64,000 bases of DNA. It comes from JBHENC01 sp046262295 (GTDB lineage Bacteria > Acidobacteriota > Blastocatellia > Pyrinomonadales > Pyrinomonadaceae). Where the stretch lies: contig JBHENC010000003.1 in the NCBI GenBank assembly GCA_046262295.1, positions 1 to 64,000 on the forward strand, given 5' to 3'. The translations under genes were made by a program, and so were the position numbers. The notes under the pieces are model-generated. The model did not search any database and had not been told where the DNA came from. It saw only the letters and a program-made list of their open reading frames with translations. This document shows, in pieces, positions 1 through 8,437 of this stretch (within the stretch, counting starts at the first letter, position 1; the number at the start of each line of letters is the position of its first letter).

Positions 1-162
1 CTTTAGCGATTGCATAATCCACAACTGAGTCTAACAAAGACTCATCGCAGGAGGAGGTGCCCGCTTTATATCATCAGTGTTAAGCCTTGCTTAGAGCTAA
101 ATGAAATGAGCCGGAAATGGATGTCAGATTTCAGCTTTCTGAAATAGTTAGAGTAAGCTCAA

Positions 163-390
163 ATGAAAAAGATCATTCTTACGATATTGGTCGGGATGAT
201 TGTTGGGGCGCTAGCTGGCGCTCTAATCTTGGGCGCGAGCCAGTACTTTAATGAGAGATGGCAATCTGATTGGGTTGAGATTGAGCGGCGGGTGTTTATC
301 GCTTCATTTATGGGCGCGCAAATGGGAGCAGCCGCTGGAGCACTCATCAGCTTAATCATCGGCATAGTAAGAGCTAAAAGGTTGCCGTAG
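163..390 (+). CDS. Small two-helix membrane protein, unknown function
   Basis: A 75-residue protein with two hydrophobic segments, about residues 4-26 and 48-68. Both are rich in Gly and Ala, including GALAGAL and GAAAGALI, as in small Gly-zipper inner-membrane proteins. A short charged, aromatic loop with RWQSDW and EIERR separates them. I do not recognise a named family. The start is the ATG after an AT-rich leader. The gene ends 19 bases before a sequence that looks like the first half of an integron attC site, so it may be a cassette gene. Coding is supported by the clean hydrophobic pattern but not by homology I can name. Confidence 0.55.
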   Translation: MKKIILTILVGMIVGALAGALILGASQYFNERWQSDWVEIERRVFIASFMGAQMGAAAGALISLIIGIVRAKRLP

Positions 391-408
391 TTGAGTCGGT
401 TCGGCAAT

Positions 409-440
409 GCCTAACAATGCCGCTGTCTAACGTGTGCTCG
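409..440 (+). other. Truncated attC-like recombination site
   Basis: GCCTAAC at 409-415 matches the R'' core box (RYYYAAC) that begins an integron attC site, and is followed by AATGCCGCTG as a left stem arm. The complementary right arm and R' box expected within about 130 bases are not seen. I read it as a broken site downstream of the 75-residue membrane protein. Confidence 0.3.
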
Positions 441-598
441 CCGGATCATTTGTGCTATGGTTTTAAGTGATTCGCGCTTTCTGTTCGATGATAACAAATC
501 ACAGCCGCAAGAAGCCGTAGTTGAAATTCTTCATGGCGCAGTGCGCGCCGCCTGAACGAATCCGTAGAATAAGTAAACCCCCTGATTGAGAGGTAATC

Positions 599-3500
599 AT
601 GAATCGCAAGTTTCGTCCCCCCGTCGCTTTTTTAGTTTGCACAATCGTCTTTGCGCTGGTGTTCGCCTTCGCTTCCTCGTTTGGGAGCCATGCGCAGTCG
701 GCCTCCTTCTTTGCCGTTAACGCGGATTCAAACAAGAGCAGTGCGGCGGAAGCTCGCGCGGCACTCAATCAGGGACGCATCTCGCTGCGGCGCAATCGTG
801 CGGACGAGGCGCTCGGCTCGCTGGAAACAGCCCTTAAACTCTACACGGACGCGGGCGACAAAAGCGGGCAGGCGGCGGCACAGGATGCGCTCGGCGAACT
901 TTACGAACGGCAGGGGCAAAACGAAACCGCGCTGCGTTATTACCGCAACGCCTACGATTCTTTTCGCGCGCAGAATGAATCGGCGAGTGCCAATCTGCTG
1001 CTCGCCAAAATCGGCGAAACGGAATTTTTGATGGGCAACACGGCGGGCGCACGCACGGCCTTCGCGCAAATTCTCGGTGATAAAAAACAGAGTTCCACAT
1101 CAAAGTCAGATAGCGCGCCGAACACTTCCGGCAACAACGCAAGCTCCGGTGCGTTCGCTAAGATAAGCGGTCTTTTCGCCGGGCTTTCGTGCGTTGCTCC
1201 GAATCTGTCGAGCGATTCACGCCAACCGAATCAACCCTCTCAGCCAACTTCGCCGCCAAACGAGCCGCCATTTATGGGACACGCTCCGCGCACGCCGGGC
1301 AGCAGCGGGCGTATGGATTTGCGCGTGCTCGATCAAGACGGCAATCCGATTAAGGGCGCGCAGGCCAAACTCGTTTCCAAGCAACCGGCGGGACTACCGA
1401 AGGGCTTCGTCTGCGATTGCGAAAAGACGACCGACGCGGCAGGCCACATTCTGATGGACCCGCTTCACATAGGCCAACTCAAGTTGACCGTGAAAGCCGC
1501 CGGTTTCATTCCGCAAGAGGTCTCCGTCGCGGCGGAACAACTCGCGCAGCCCGTGCGCGTTACTATGCAGGCGAAAAACGCCGTGCCTAAACAGCCCGCC
1601 GCACCGCCATCGAATCCCGCATCGCAGGCGAAGAGTGCCGCATCTTCCGCCGCCGGTCTCGGCGCGTGCTCGGATTTATATAAACTCTTTATCAGCTACG
1701 CGACCGGCGAACTCGGCACAGGCCGCGCCGATTATCTCGGCGGCCAACTCGATTCGGCGAAGGCGCACTATGAAAACGTGCTTGCCGCCGCGCTCAATTT
1801 GCCCGGCATTGATAAGCTGCGGGAAGCGCGCCGCTTCCGCGCCGCCGCCCGCACCAGCCTCGCCGACATCGCTTTTCGTCAGGGACGCTTCAACGATGCG
1901 CTCGTACTTTATACGGACGCGGCAAAGGGCGCGCAGGCTGACAGTAGATTGGATTTGACGTGGCCTGCCCAGCGCGGCCTCGGCCACACACGCCTTGCTC
2001 TCGCCGCGCAGGAACAAAACAGATCGCGCGCCGCACAACTACGCGACGAAGCTCTCGATGCCTACCGCGATGCTCTGAAGACAATCGAAACGCTTTTCGC
2101 GGGCAGCCTGCGCGCCGACGACGCGCGTTCTACTTTTCTGGCAACGACCAAAGACGTTTACGATGAAGCCGCCGATGCGCTCGCGCAAATGGCTCTTGCC
2201 AGCAGCCCCGCCGCCTCAACGCATCACGCTTCACGCACGATCATCAACGCGCCTTTGTCCGGCAAAGCCCTGGAACGCGCCGCCGAAGCTTTCAGGATTA
2301 CAGAGGAAGGACGCGCCCGTTCGTTACTCGATTTAATCGGCGAATCTCACGCGGAAATCACCGAAGGCGTGCCCGCCGAACTGCTCAAGCGCAAGCAGGA
2401 AGTGCTTAACCGTCAACAGGAGATTGCGGAACAACTGACCGGCGCGACGCTTGCGGGCGAAACACCGAAGCAGCCCGTCGAAGTATTGGAAGCGGAACTC
2501 GAACGCCTCGCCACCGAATTCGACAGCATCGAAAACAACATCAGAGTCACCAGCCCGCGCTACGCCGCTTTAACCAAATCGCAACCGCTCACGCTCGCGC
2601 AGGTGCAACAGCAAGTGCTCGATAGCGGCACGGCGCTGCTCGAATTCAATCTCGGCAACGAACGCTCGTATCTCTGGGCAATTACGCAAAAGGATGTCGC
2701 GCTCTTTCAATTACCGTCGCGTGAAATCGTTAACGGGCAGGCGATAGCTTTGCGCGCACAGATTATTCCTGCGGAACTGCGCCGCTCCATCGTCGGCATC
2801 AACACCACCGCCAATCAAGCTAAAGAATCCGAAGCGAGCGAATCGCCCGCCGCACAAAACGCGGCTGCTTACGCGGCGGCAGCCAACACGCTTTACAAAA
2901 CCGTGCTCGAACCCGCCGCTTCCGTCTTCGCAGACAAACGCCTGCTCGTCGTCGCCGACGGCGCGCTTAACTACGTTCCCTTCGAGGCGCTCGTCACAAA
3001 GCCCGCAAGCGAGGCGGACTACGCGACCCTTCCTTATCTGATTAAGACCAACGAAGTTATTTACGCGCCTTCGGCCTCTGTGATTGCGGCGATTCGACAA
3101 CAGGGCGGCAGGACTCGCAGCGGCGGCGTACTGCTCGTCGCCGATCCGGTATTCGACGGCGGCGATACGCGGGTTAAGCAGGCGGTGGCGTCGGCTCAAT
3201 CAGCAAACGCTAGTTCCACGCGCGGTCTCGCTTTGACCAGCGCCCTCGTGGATATCACAAACTCCACCGTCGTGAGCGGCTTAAAGCTTGTGCGCTTGAA
3301 CGGCACACGCCGCGAAGCCGAACAGATCGCGCAACTCGCGCGCACCACAGGCGGCGCGGCAGACACGTGGCTGGATTTTTCGGCGCGCGAGACTGAAATC
3401 AAAAAGAACGACATCAAATCATACCGCGTTGTGCATATCGCCACACACGGACTACTCGATGCCGAACGTCCGCAATTCACCGGCCTCGTCCTTTCCTTAG

Positions 3501-3874
3501 TCGGCAACTCGACAGGCGACGACGGCTTCCTGCGTACCGATGAAATCTTTAACTTGCGTCTCGGTTCGCCGCTCGTCATGCTCTCGGCCTGCGAAACCGG
3601 TCTCGGCAAAGAGAAACGCGGCGAAGGCGTCATCGGTCTCACACGTGCTTTCATGTATGCCGGTGCGCCCACCGTCGGCGTCAGTCTGTGGTCGGTCGCC
3701 GACCGCTCCACCGCTCTGCTGATGCCGGACTTTTATAAGCGTTTGCTTGCTGGTAATAACACAGTTGCGCCGCCTACGGCGATGAGAGCCGCCCAGCTTG
3801 CCTTGATTGAGAAGGGACGTTACAGCGCGCCGTTCTTCTGGGCGCCCTTTGTCCTCAACGGCGATTGGCATTGA
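599..3874 (+). CDS. Exported TPR and CHAT-domain protein
   Basis: A 1091-residue protein. Residues 1-33 form a signal peptide ending near SHAQS. TPR-like helical repeats follow (about 45-155). Next comes a carboxypeptidase-regulatory-like beta domain (about 237-325, with LRVLDQDGNPIKGAQAKL), Pro/Ala linkers, more TPRs (about 350-500), a coiled-coil stretch near 590-650 and a C-terminal CHAT domain (about 780-1091). The CHAT caspase-like dyad is visible as His in IATHG near 950 and Cys in LSACETG near 997. CHAT proteins are cysteine peptidases of the separase/caspase clan, usually cytoplasmic. Here the signal peptide places it in the periplasm or outside, and its substrate is unknown. It stands alone and is followed by a strong hairpin. 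The domain call is firm; the role is not known. Confidence 0.9.
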   Translation: MNRKFRPPVAFLVCTIVFALVFAFASSFGSHAQSASFFAVNADSNKSSAAEARAALNQGRISLRRNRADEALGSLETALKLYTDAGDKSGQAAAQDALGELYERQGQNETALRYYRNAYDSFRAQNESASANLLLAKIGETEFLMGNTAGARTAFAQILGDKKQSSTSKSDSAPNTSGNNASSGAFAKISGLFAGLSCVAPNLSSDSRQPNQPSQPTSPPNEPPFMGHAPRTPGSSGRMDLRVLDQDGNPIKGAQAKLVSKQPAGLPKGFVCDCEKTTDAAGHILMDPLHIGQLKLTVKAAGFIPQEVSVAAEQLAQPVRVTMQAKNAVPKQPAAPPSNPASQAKSAASSAAGLGACSDLYKLFISYATGELGTGRADYLGGQLDSAKAHYENVLAAALNLPGIDKLREARRFRAAARTSLADIAFRQGRFNDALVLYTDAAKGAQADSRLDLTWPAQRGLGHTRLALAAQEQNRSRAAQLRDEALDAYRDALKTIETLFAGSLRADDARSTFLATTKDVYDEAADALAQMALASSPAASTHHASRTIINAPLSGKALERAAEAFRITEEGRARSLLDLIGESHAEITEGVPAELLKRKQEVLNRQQEIAEQLTGATLAGETPKQPVEVLEAELERLATEFDSIENNIRVTSPRYAALTKSQPLTLAQVQQQVLDSGTALLEFNLGNERSYLWAITQKDVALFQLPSREIVNGQAIALRAQIIPAELRRSIVGINTTANQAKESEASESPAAQNAAAYAAAANTLYKTVLEPAASVFADKRLLVVADGALNYVPFEALVTKPASEADYATLPYLIKTNEVIYAPSASVIAAIRQQGGRTRSGGVLLVADPVFDGGDTRVKQAVASAQSANASSTRGLALTSALVDITNSTVVSGLKLVRLNGTRREAEQIAQLARTTGGAADTWLDFSARETEIKKNDIKSYRVVHIATHGLLDAERPQFTGLVLSLVGNSTGDDGFLRTDEIFNLRLGSPLVMLSACETGLGKEKRGEGVIGLTRAFMYAGAPTVGVSLWSVADRSTALLMPDFYKRLLAGNNTVAPPTAMRAAQLALIEKGRYSAPFFWAPFVLNGDWH

Positions 3875-3934
3875 TCACGCCGAATTTCGTTCCGCGAACA
3901 TAACACGCGCTCAACTCAACTCGGGCGCAAAATC

Positions 3935-3975
3935 GAAAGGCCGCTCACGCCGCAAAGCGTTGAGCGGCCTTTCGC
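3935..3975. terminator. Strong hairpin, probable terminator of the CHAT gene
   Basis: A 13-bp perfect stem (3935-3947 with 3961-3973; arms begin GAAAGGCCGC and TGAGCGGCC) encloses a 13-base loop about 60 bases after the CHAT stop codon. The arm ends in TTTC, so the U-run is short. The A-rich other side would allow activity in both directions. Confidence 0.55.
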
Positions 3976-4083
3976 TCAAAAGAGCGCGTGGCCGTAGAAT
4001 AAATTTGCTGATGCTTCAGCGCATCAAAACAGCGAGAAATACCGACGCCGACGCCATTCTTTACCGATCCTGCGCGTAACCGA

Positions 4084-4186
4084 GACTTACGCCCGGCATC
4101 ACCCGCCGCGACGAACCGCAGAATTGAAGCAAGTCTTGCGGATGAGAGCCGCGCTATCCGCGGTCGGGTGCATGCCGTTGTTAGAT
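4084..4186 (-). other. attC-like integron recombination site 1
   Basis: On the minus strand the R'' box ATCTAAC (4186-4180) begins a 103-base imperfect palindrome closing at a degenerate R' box GTAAGTC (4090-4084). The outer arms pair through CGGCAT, CACCCG and CCGCG on the left with CGCGG, CGGGTG and ATGCCG on the right, separated by small bulges as in attC sites. R'' is exactly complementary to GTTAGAT at the upstream edge of the same cassette (5453-5447), as expected for the ends of one circular cassette. It lies just after the stop of the endonuclease-family gene. Confidence 0.65.
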
Positions 4187-4228
4187 TGCGCTGCTGTAGA
4201 AACCTGTGTCGCTACAAGCCCCAAACAG

Positions 4229-5302
4229 TTATGGGTTCACGGGCGCGCTGACCGGCACCACTGCTTTCTGTCCTTCAGCGATGCGCCCAAGATACTCGGG
4301 ACTGAAGTCAACGCGCAGTTCGATCCACATCGGCAAGTGATCCGACATCTGATACGTCCGCCAGTCTTTAAACTTGCCGGGCTTGCCCGCCTTCGTCTTG
4401 GGCACGTCGGGGCCGTACACCTCCGCTTCATCCGTGCGGTAGACATGGTTGTAAAAATTAAAAACTCCGGCGCTGCAATCCACTAGCTTGTCTTTGAGAT
4501 CAGGGGCGATGAAGGCAATCTGGTCGAAATGTTTCGACTGATCTACATTCGATCCTACCCCCAGCAGATTCGGATGGATCTGGAAGCCGGGTTCTGTGAG
4601 GGCGATGTACGTCTCGTCCTTCACACCGAAGATGTTGAAGTCACCGAGCAAAATCATGTTCTTCGCCCACGCGTTATCCTCTGCCACGGCAGCGGCGAGA
4701 TGCTTGGCGAGCTGTCGAATCTCCGCGATACGCTGCGGATCGTCCTTCACGCTCTTACCGTAGTAGATATGCGTCGTGCAGATCGTGAACTTGAACCAGC
4801 CGGTGCGGAAGCCCACCATGAACGGCGTCCGCGCGTACTGCCCGGAGGGCGTGCCTTTCTTAACCGGCGGGATGACGATTTCCCCGGCCAATCCGCCGAA
4901 GCGCACCTTGCGGGTGTCGAAGACGAAAGCCATCCGCTCCTTATTCCCTTGCGTCCCGGCAGTCACGTCGGTCAGGAGGTAGTCCCACGAACTGCCAAGA
5001 ATGTCCATCACCTTTTCGAGCGACGAAAGATCGTCGCGCACTTCCTGCACAGCGACGATGTCAAAGTGGTCGATGATCTCGGCGATGTAGTAGAGCGCCT
5101 CGCGCTGGCGCGGGCCATACTTCGCGGACTCGAACTCGCGTATATTCCAGGTCGCTAAGAGCAGCCTGCTTGAGCGCCGACGCTCCGGTACGCCTTCGTC
5201 CTTGAACGCCTTCTTCAGTGTCAGCAGGCCCGTAGCCGTGCGCTGTGCGTGCGCGGCGGTAAACGCCTTGTCGTGTCTGTGAAGATTGTAGTAGAACGGC
5301 AT
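4229..5302 (-). CDS. Endonuclease/exonuclease/phosphatase family protein (integron cassette gene)
   Basis: A 357-residue DNase I-like fold protein. The metal-site and catalytic motifs of the family are visible in order: TWNIREFES near residue 50, the VQEVRDD glutamate near 100, GDFNIFG near 220 and SDHLPMW near 320. There is no signal peptide. Members hydrolyse phosphodiester or phosphomonoester bonds in nucleic acids, lipids or inositol phosphates, and the substrate here cannot be read from sequence. The gene sits alone between two attC-like sites whose R boxes are complementary, so it is best explained as a mobile gene cassette oriented toward decreasing coordinates. Confidence 0.85.
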   Translation of the reverse strand: MPFYYNLHRHDKAFTAAHAQRTATGLLTLKKAFKDEGVPERRRSSRLLLATWNIREFESAKYGPRQREALYYIAEIIDHFDIVAVQEVRDDLSSLEKVMDILGSSWDYLLTDVTAGTQGNKERMAFVFDTRKVRFGGLAGEIVIPPVKKGTPSGQYARTPFMVGFRTGWFKFTICTTHIYYGKSVKDDPQRIAEIRQLAKHLAAAVAEDNAWAKNMILLGDFNIFGVKDETYIALTEPGFQIHPNLLGVGSNVDQSKHFDQIAFIAPDLKDKLVDCSAGVFNFYNHVYRTDEAEVYGPDVPKTKAGKPGKFKDWRTYQMSDHLPMWIELRVDFSPEYLGRIAEGQKAVVPVSAPVNP

Positions 5303-5446
5303 CGTAAGGTTCCTCCTCTGTGTGGAAGTGTGGGGTACTACTTTGCGGTTCGCGCCTCACGAGAGTCGCCTCAGGGACTCCCCGAGCAAGGAGCTTACCA
5401 CCGTCTCCTGAAAATTGCCAGAAAGCTCTGTCGGAACCAAGAAGCA

Positions 5447-5549
5447 ATCTAACGCTCGGCATCACCCGCCGCGCACACAACGCATCAAGCCTTCAATCTT
5501 GCGGATGACATTAACGCTAATCGCGGTCGGGTGCATGCCGTTGTTCGGG
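5447..5549 (-). other. attC-like integron recombination site 2
   Basis: The site is 103 bases long, the same length as site 1, and the outer arms are nearly identical (CGGCATCACCCGCCGCG on the left of the plus strand and GCGGTCGGGTGCATGCCG on the right). On the minus strand it runs from R'' CCCGAAC (5549-5543) to a consensus R' GTTAGAT (5453-5447). The central parts of sites 1 and 2 differ, as expected for related attC sites of one integron lineage. Confidence 0.65.
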
Positions 5550-5882
5550 TTGCGCCTGCCACCGCCGCTCTCGCCGCGCGCTCCCACTCAACCCCTGCTT
5601 CCGCTCGACCATCCAACGCCCCGCCTGACCGCGAATGCCACGTAAGCATCAGTGGAGCGGACGCGGCAACCTCTGATGACACGCCCAACTTTGACGTAGC
5701 ACGCGACTGTCAGTCCACACAACCTTTCTTTCGCCGCCACTCAACCGAGGCGAGAGCGGCGCACGCTGGTCGTAAGCCTTTGAGCCTCGCCTGATTCAAC
5801 GCGCAGCCGAATGCCCGAATAGACTGACTATTGGATTTCGTGCGGTTTTTAATAATCTACAATCTACATTTAGGCAACCTTC
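5550..5882. other. Non-coding part of the cassette region
   Basis: About 330 bases separate attC-like site 2 from the end of the 139-residue secreted protein gene, and I see no convincing gene. On the minus strand GTTGGGC at 5688-5682 matches an R' box, and GCCTAAA near 5877 could be a degraded R'' box. This may hide a second, decayed attC or a tiny cassette. The arms between them do not pair well. Confidence 0.3.
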
Positions 5883-6302
5883 TCATAAACGGGTCTTCAC
5901 GACCATGCTCGGCAGCGTGCCCCGCCAATTCATCTTTATACCTTTGCCACTAACTTTGCCAGTTACCCGACGCAATATCGTTACATCTCTGCCTGAATGC
6001 AAAGCAAGATCAAAGACAATGATTCCTTTAAACTTATTTACGGTCAGATTATTAACTGTGAAGTCGGGATAGTATTCTCCGCCATCATGCATAAGCTCGG
6101 TAAAGGTTGCAACGTACTTTCCATTCACCTTCCTAATTATGAATGATCCGTTACCGGTAACCATTCCTTCGCTTTCAAGTAGTTTCAAATCAGAATAGTA
6201 GCCAACAATGGGAGTAACCAAAGCTGGTCTACGCGCATACACGAACGACGGCGCACCAAGCAAAAGTAAGTGTATGCAGAAGGTTACTATAAATTCCTTC
6301 AT
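5883..6302 (-). CDS. Secreted protein of unknown function (cassette gene)
   Basis: A 139-residue protein with an N-terminal signal peptide (about 1-23, LLLLGAPSFVYA with a likely cut after YA). The rest is beta-rich and basic, with alternating hydrophobic residues such as GSFIIRKVNGKYVATFTEL and GIIVFDLALHSGRDV. I do not recognise a family. It begins about 25 bases after the R' box of attC-like site 3, typical of the first gene of an integron cassette. Base composition is lower in GC than the surrounding core genes, consistent with transfer. It is probably exported to the periplasm. Confidence 0.6.
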   Translation of the reverse strand: MKEFIVTFCIHLLLLGAPSFVYARRPALVTPIVGYYSDLKLLESEGMVTGNGSFIIRKVNGKYVATFTELMHDGGEYYPDFTVNNLTVNKFKGIIVFDLALHSGRDVTILRRVTGKVSGKGIKMNWRGTLPSMVVKTRL

Positions 6303-6326
6303 GAAAATATGTAATTAAAGCCGGAT

Positions 6327-6436
6327 GCCCAACGCCGCTGTTCAGCAGCGCCGAGCGGCCAGCATCCGGCCTGAGCGCAAGGAAGATGCTTGAGAATGAA
6401 ACTATCGAGGCATCGCGCTGCAACAGCTTGTTATGC
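6327..6436 (-). other. attC-like integron recombination site 3
   Basis: On the minus strand GCATAAC (6436-6430, containing the stop codon of the kinase gene) is R'' and GTTGGGC (6333-6327) is a consensus R'. The arms pair as AAC-GCTGTT-GCAGCGC on one side against GGCGCTGC-AACAGC-GTT on the other, with small bulges, around a large variable central loop. R'' is exactly complementary to GTTATGC at the upstream edge of the cassette (7096-7090). This is the best supported of the three sites. Confidence 0.75.
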
Positions 6437-7066
6437 TTCGGTTTCTCGCAACCACCGAGTCATTTCATCAAATAATTCCGCTGACTTGCCGATGCTATGT
6501 TCCATCAAATGTGAAACACTTTCTTGAATAAACTCGACGTTCGCTTCTATTGTTTCTGCCTTCAGAAAGAGGACTCGATTTGGCGAAAATCTGTGCATTG
6601 CTCGGAAGTAGCGGCGCTGTGGCTCGATCATCTCCAAATGTTTTTCAAAGCCCCGCCTCTGCCTGCTTACGTCACTTGCTTTGCGTCTTCTAAGTTCTGC
6701 TTCATGCTCGCTAAAAACAAAGTATAAATCGGGAAACTCAATCGTTTTATTTTTGACTCGCGGCTGATAAAACTGGCATATGAAATTCAAATCCTGCCAT
6801 TCGACATAATCATACGCCCAGTTGTACCAGAGAGGCTGAAACGGATCGCCGTCAAGAATTACAAGGTGATTAGATTTGCTTCGCTCTTGAGCGATAAGCG
6901 AGCGTTCAACCTGACGCTCGAAATACCATTGAGCAGGCGCATCTTCAGGTCGGTTGAATAATTCATTTACTTCAGATACGACGAATGCACCGCAAATTAC
7001 TTTGAGGGCGTTAGCGGTTGTCGTTTTCCCAACCGCACTAGCACCCTCAAAACATATTATGGGCAT
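6431..7066 (-). CDS. P-loop kinase-like protein (integron cassette gene)
   Basis: About 211 residues if read from the ATG giving MPIICFEGASAVGKTT, which puts the Walker A motif GASAVGKTT at residues 8-16. A longer start at 7093 is possible, but the inner ATG has an AAGGA ribosome site upstream. VILDGDPFQPLWYNW looks like the Walker B/substrate region of small-molecule or deoxynucleoside kinases, followed by an Arg-rich lid (ELRRRKASDVSRQRRG). It is probably a cytoplasmic phosphotransferase related to chloramphenicol phosphotransferase or nucleoside kinases; the substrate is unknown. The stop codon lies inside the R'' box of attC-like site 3, the classic cassette layout. Confidence 0.7.
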   Translation of the reverse strand: MPIICFEGASAVGKTTTANALKVICGAFVVSEVNELFNRPEDAPAQWYFERQVERSLIAQERSKSNHLVILDGDPFQPLWYNWAYDYVEWQDLNFICQFYQPRVKNKTIEFPDLYFVFSEHEAELRRRKASDVSRQRRGFEKHLEMIEPQRRYFRAMHRFSPNRVLFLKAETIEANVEFIQESVSHLMEHSIGKSAELFDEMTRWLRETEA

Positions 7067-7086
7067 TACATTGTCCTTACATTGTA

Positions 7087-7111
7087 GAAGCATAACGCTA
7101 TCTTATGCTTC
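7087..7111 (-). other. Cassette insertion junction with short inverted repeat
   Basis: A perfect 9-bp inverted repeat (GAAGCATAA ... TTATGCTTC, 7-base spacer) overlaps the last codons of the 71-residue acidic protein. Its inner part supplies GTTATGC (minus strand, 7096-7090), the R' box where the kinase cassette begins. No full attC lies here, so the cassette may have entered a secondary palindromic site. Confidence 0.5.
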
Positions 7112-7318
7112 CGCTTCGTCTTTTTTCTTGATCCACATACCGGCGATCTGGTTGGCCTCGGCCAGCGTCATGTTGTCATAGATATCCGCATCGTCATTGA
7201 CGACTCCATCTTCCAATTCCAGCACTTCCCAATCCGGCGCATTCGGGTCAACGCCTGCGCGACCGGGCTTCACCCTAATCTCATACGACACGACGGGAGT
7301 TTTCTCTTGTTCGTCCAT
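7103..7318 (-). CDS. Small acidic protein, unknown function
   Basis: 71 residues from the ATG giving MDEQEKTPVV, where GAGGA lies upstream. A GTG at 7339 would add seven residues. The protein is strongly acidic in the middle (LELEDGVVNDDADIYDN) and ends in a helix with MWIKKKDEAEA. I do not recognise a family. It is the last gene before a transcriptionally isolated tRNA and borders the cassette run, but it lacks a full attC of its own. Confidence 0.5.
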   Translation of the reverse strand: MDEQEKTPVVSYEIRVKPGRAGVDPNAPDWEVLELEDGVVNDDADIYDNMTLAEANQIAGMWIKKKDEAEA

Positions 7319-7511
7319 TATTCTGTTTTCCTCACTCACATAAATTTACGAAAACTTTTAGATTGCCGGTGACAGGGCGGGACACAAAATACCACACCTC
7401 CGCCCGCGTCATTTAGCGGCGCGTATGTTACACGATGTGTGCCGGTTGGTTCCATTATCCGGCGCTTCCGGTTTCGCAAAGGCGGCGCGCGCGTGTTACA
7501 CTGGCGAATAT

Positions 7512-7584
7512 GCGCCCGTAGCTCAGTGGATAGAGCGCCTGCCTCCGGAGCAGGAGGCCGTAGGTTCGACTCCTACCGGGCGTA
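7512..7584 (+). tRNA. tRNA-Arg (anticodon CCG)
   Basis: A 73-base cloverleaf with all four stems. The acceptor stem pairs GCGCCCG with CGGGCGT (one G-U pair at the end), the D arm is GCTC/GAGC, the anticodon stem is CCTGC/GCAGG around the loop CTCCGGA, and the T stem is GTAGG/CCTAC around TTCGACT. The loop gives anticodon CCG, read as arginine. CCA is not encoded. tRNA genes are common island borders, and this one lies next to the cassette run. Confidence 0.95.
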
Positions 7585-7681
7585 ATTTCAATCTCAATTA
7601 ACAAACACATTGGCGGATGCTTTTCTAAAAGCGTTGAGCCGGTAGAAGCGGTTTCTTCTTTCATCAATCGCAGCTTCCCGA

Positions 7682-8431
7682 ATGATTACCGCACGCAAGA
7701 GCGTATGGTTCGAGCGCGTCTTCGCCGTCTATAATCGTAATCTGATGGCGCGTCGCTTCGAGGGTTTGCGCGTCGCCGGACTCGATAACTTGCGACAGCG
7801 TGAAAGGACTGCGCCGCTGCTGCTTTACGCGAACCATTCCAGCTGGTGGGACGGACTGGTGATGTTTCAGATCGCGCGTGCGTGCGAGCTTGATCTATAT
7901 GCGATGATGGAGGAGCGACAGTTACGCGAGTATCCGTTTCATCGCAAACTTGGCGCATTCTCCGTTGTGCGCGAACGCCCGCGCGAAGCCTTGAAGAGCC
8001 TCAGCTACGCCGCCGGATTGCTGCGCGGAACAACGCGCGCCTTATTGATTTTCCCGCAAGGCGTGACCGCGCCGAACGACACGCGGCCTTTGAAGTTCTA
8101 CACGGGCGCAGCGCGGATCATCAAGCGCATCGGCGAAGTTGATGCGTTGCCGGTGGCATTGCGTTACGAATTTTTGGATGACTTTCGCCCGCAGATTTTC
8201 GCCCGCATCGGAACAGCACAACGCATCCGGCCTGCGCCCGATTTTAATGCGAAGGGGTTGACGCTTAACTTTGCGGAAACGCTTGCGAGCACGCTGGATC
8301 AAATTCGCGCGGATGTTCTTGCCGGAAATTTCTGGGATTACGAAGAGCTTGTTGCTTCGTTTAGACGGCAGAGCAAAAAATACGAGATGAAGTACGGAAA
8401 GATCAAGATAGATTTTATTGTGAGGAAGTGA
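7682..8431 (+). CDS. 1-acyl-glycerol-3-phosphate acyltransferase-like protein (PlsC family)
   Basis: A 249-residue acyltransferase. The family's catalytic box is seen as NHSSWWDG (HX4D-like, about residues 57-64). A second motif FPQGVTAPND near residues 123-132 matches the substrate-phosphate-binding FPEG box with Q in place of E. There is no clear transmembrane helix, so it is likely peripheral at the inner membrane. Members move acyl chains to lysophospholipids or related acceptors, and the exact acceptor is not determined. It ends 6 bases before radA and may be co-transcribed with it. The Gln in the second motif occurs in variant members. Confidence 0.75.
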   Translation: MITARKSVWFERVFAVYNRNLMARRFEGLRVAGLDNLRQRERTAPLLLYANHSSWWDGLVMFQIARACELDLYAMMEERQLREYPFHRKLGAFSVVRERPREALKSLSYAAGLLRGTTRALLIFPQGVTAPNDTRPLKFYTGAARIIKRIGEVDALPVALRYEFLDDFRPQIFARIGTAQRIRPAPDFNAKGLTLNFAETLASTLDQIRADVLAGNFWDYEELVASFRRQSKKYEMKYGKIKIDFIVRK

Positions 8432-8437
8432 AACGCA

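Noticed and set aside
4124..5158. Plus-strand frames over attC site 1 and the endonuclease gene
   Set aside because: They are antisense to a gene with complete catalytic motifs or run through the attC palindrome.
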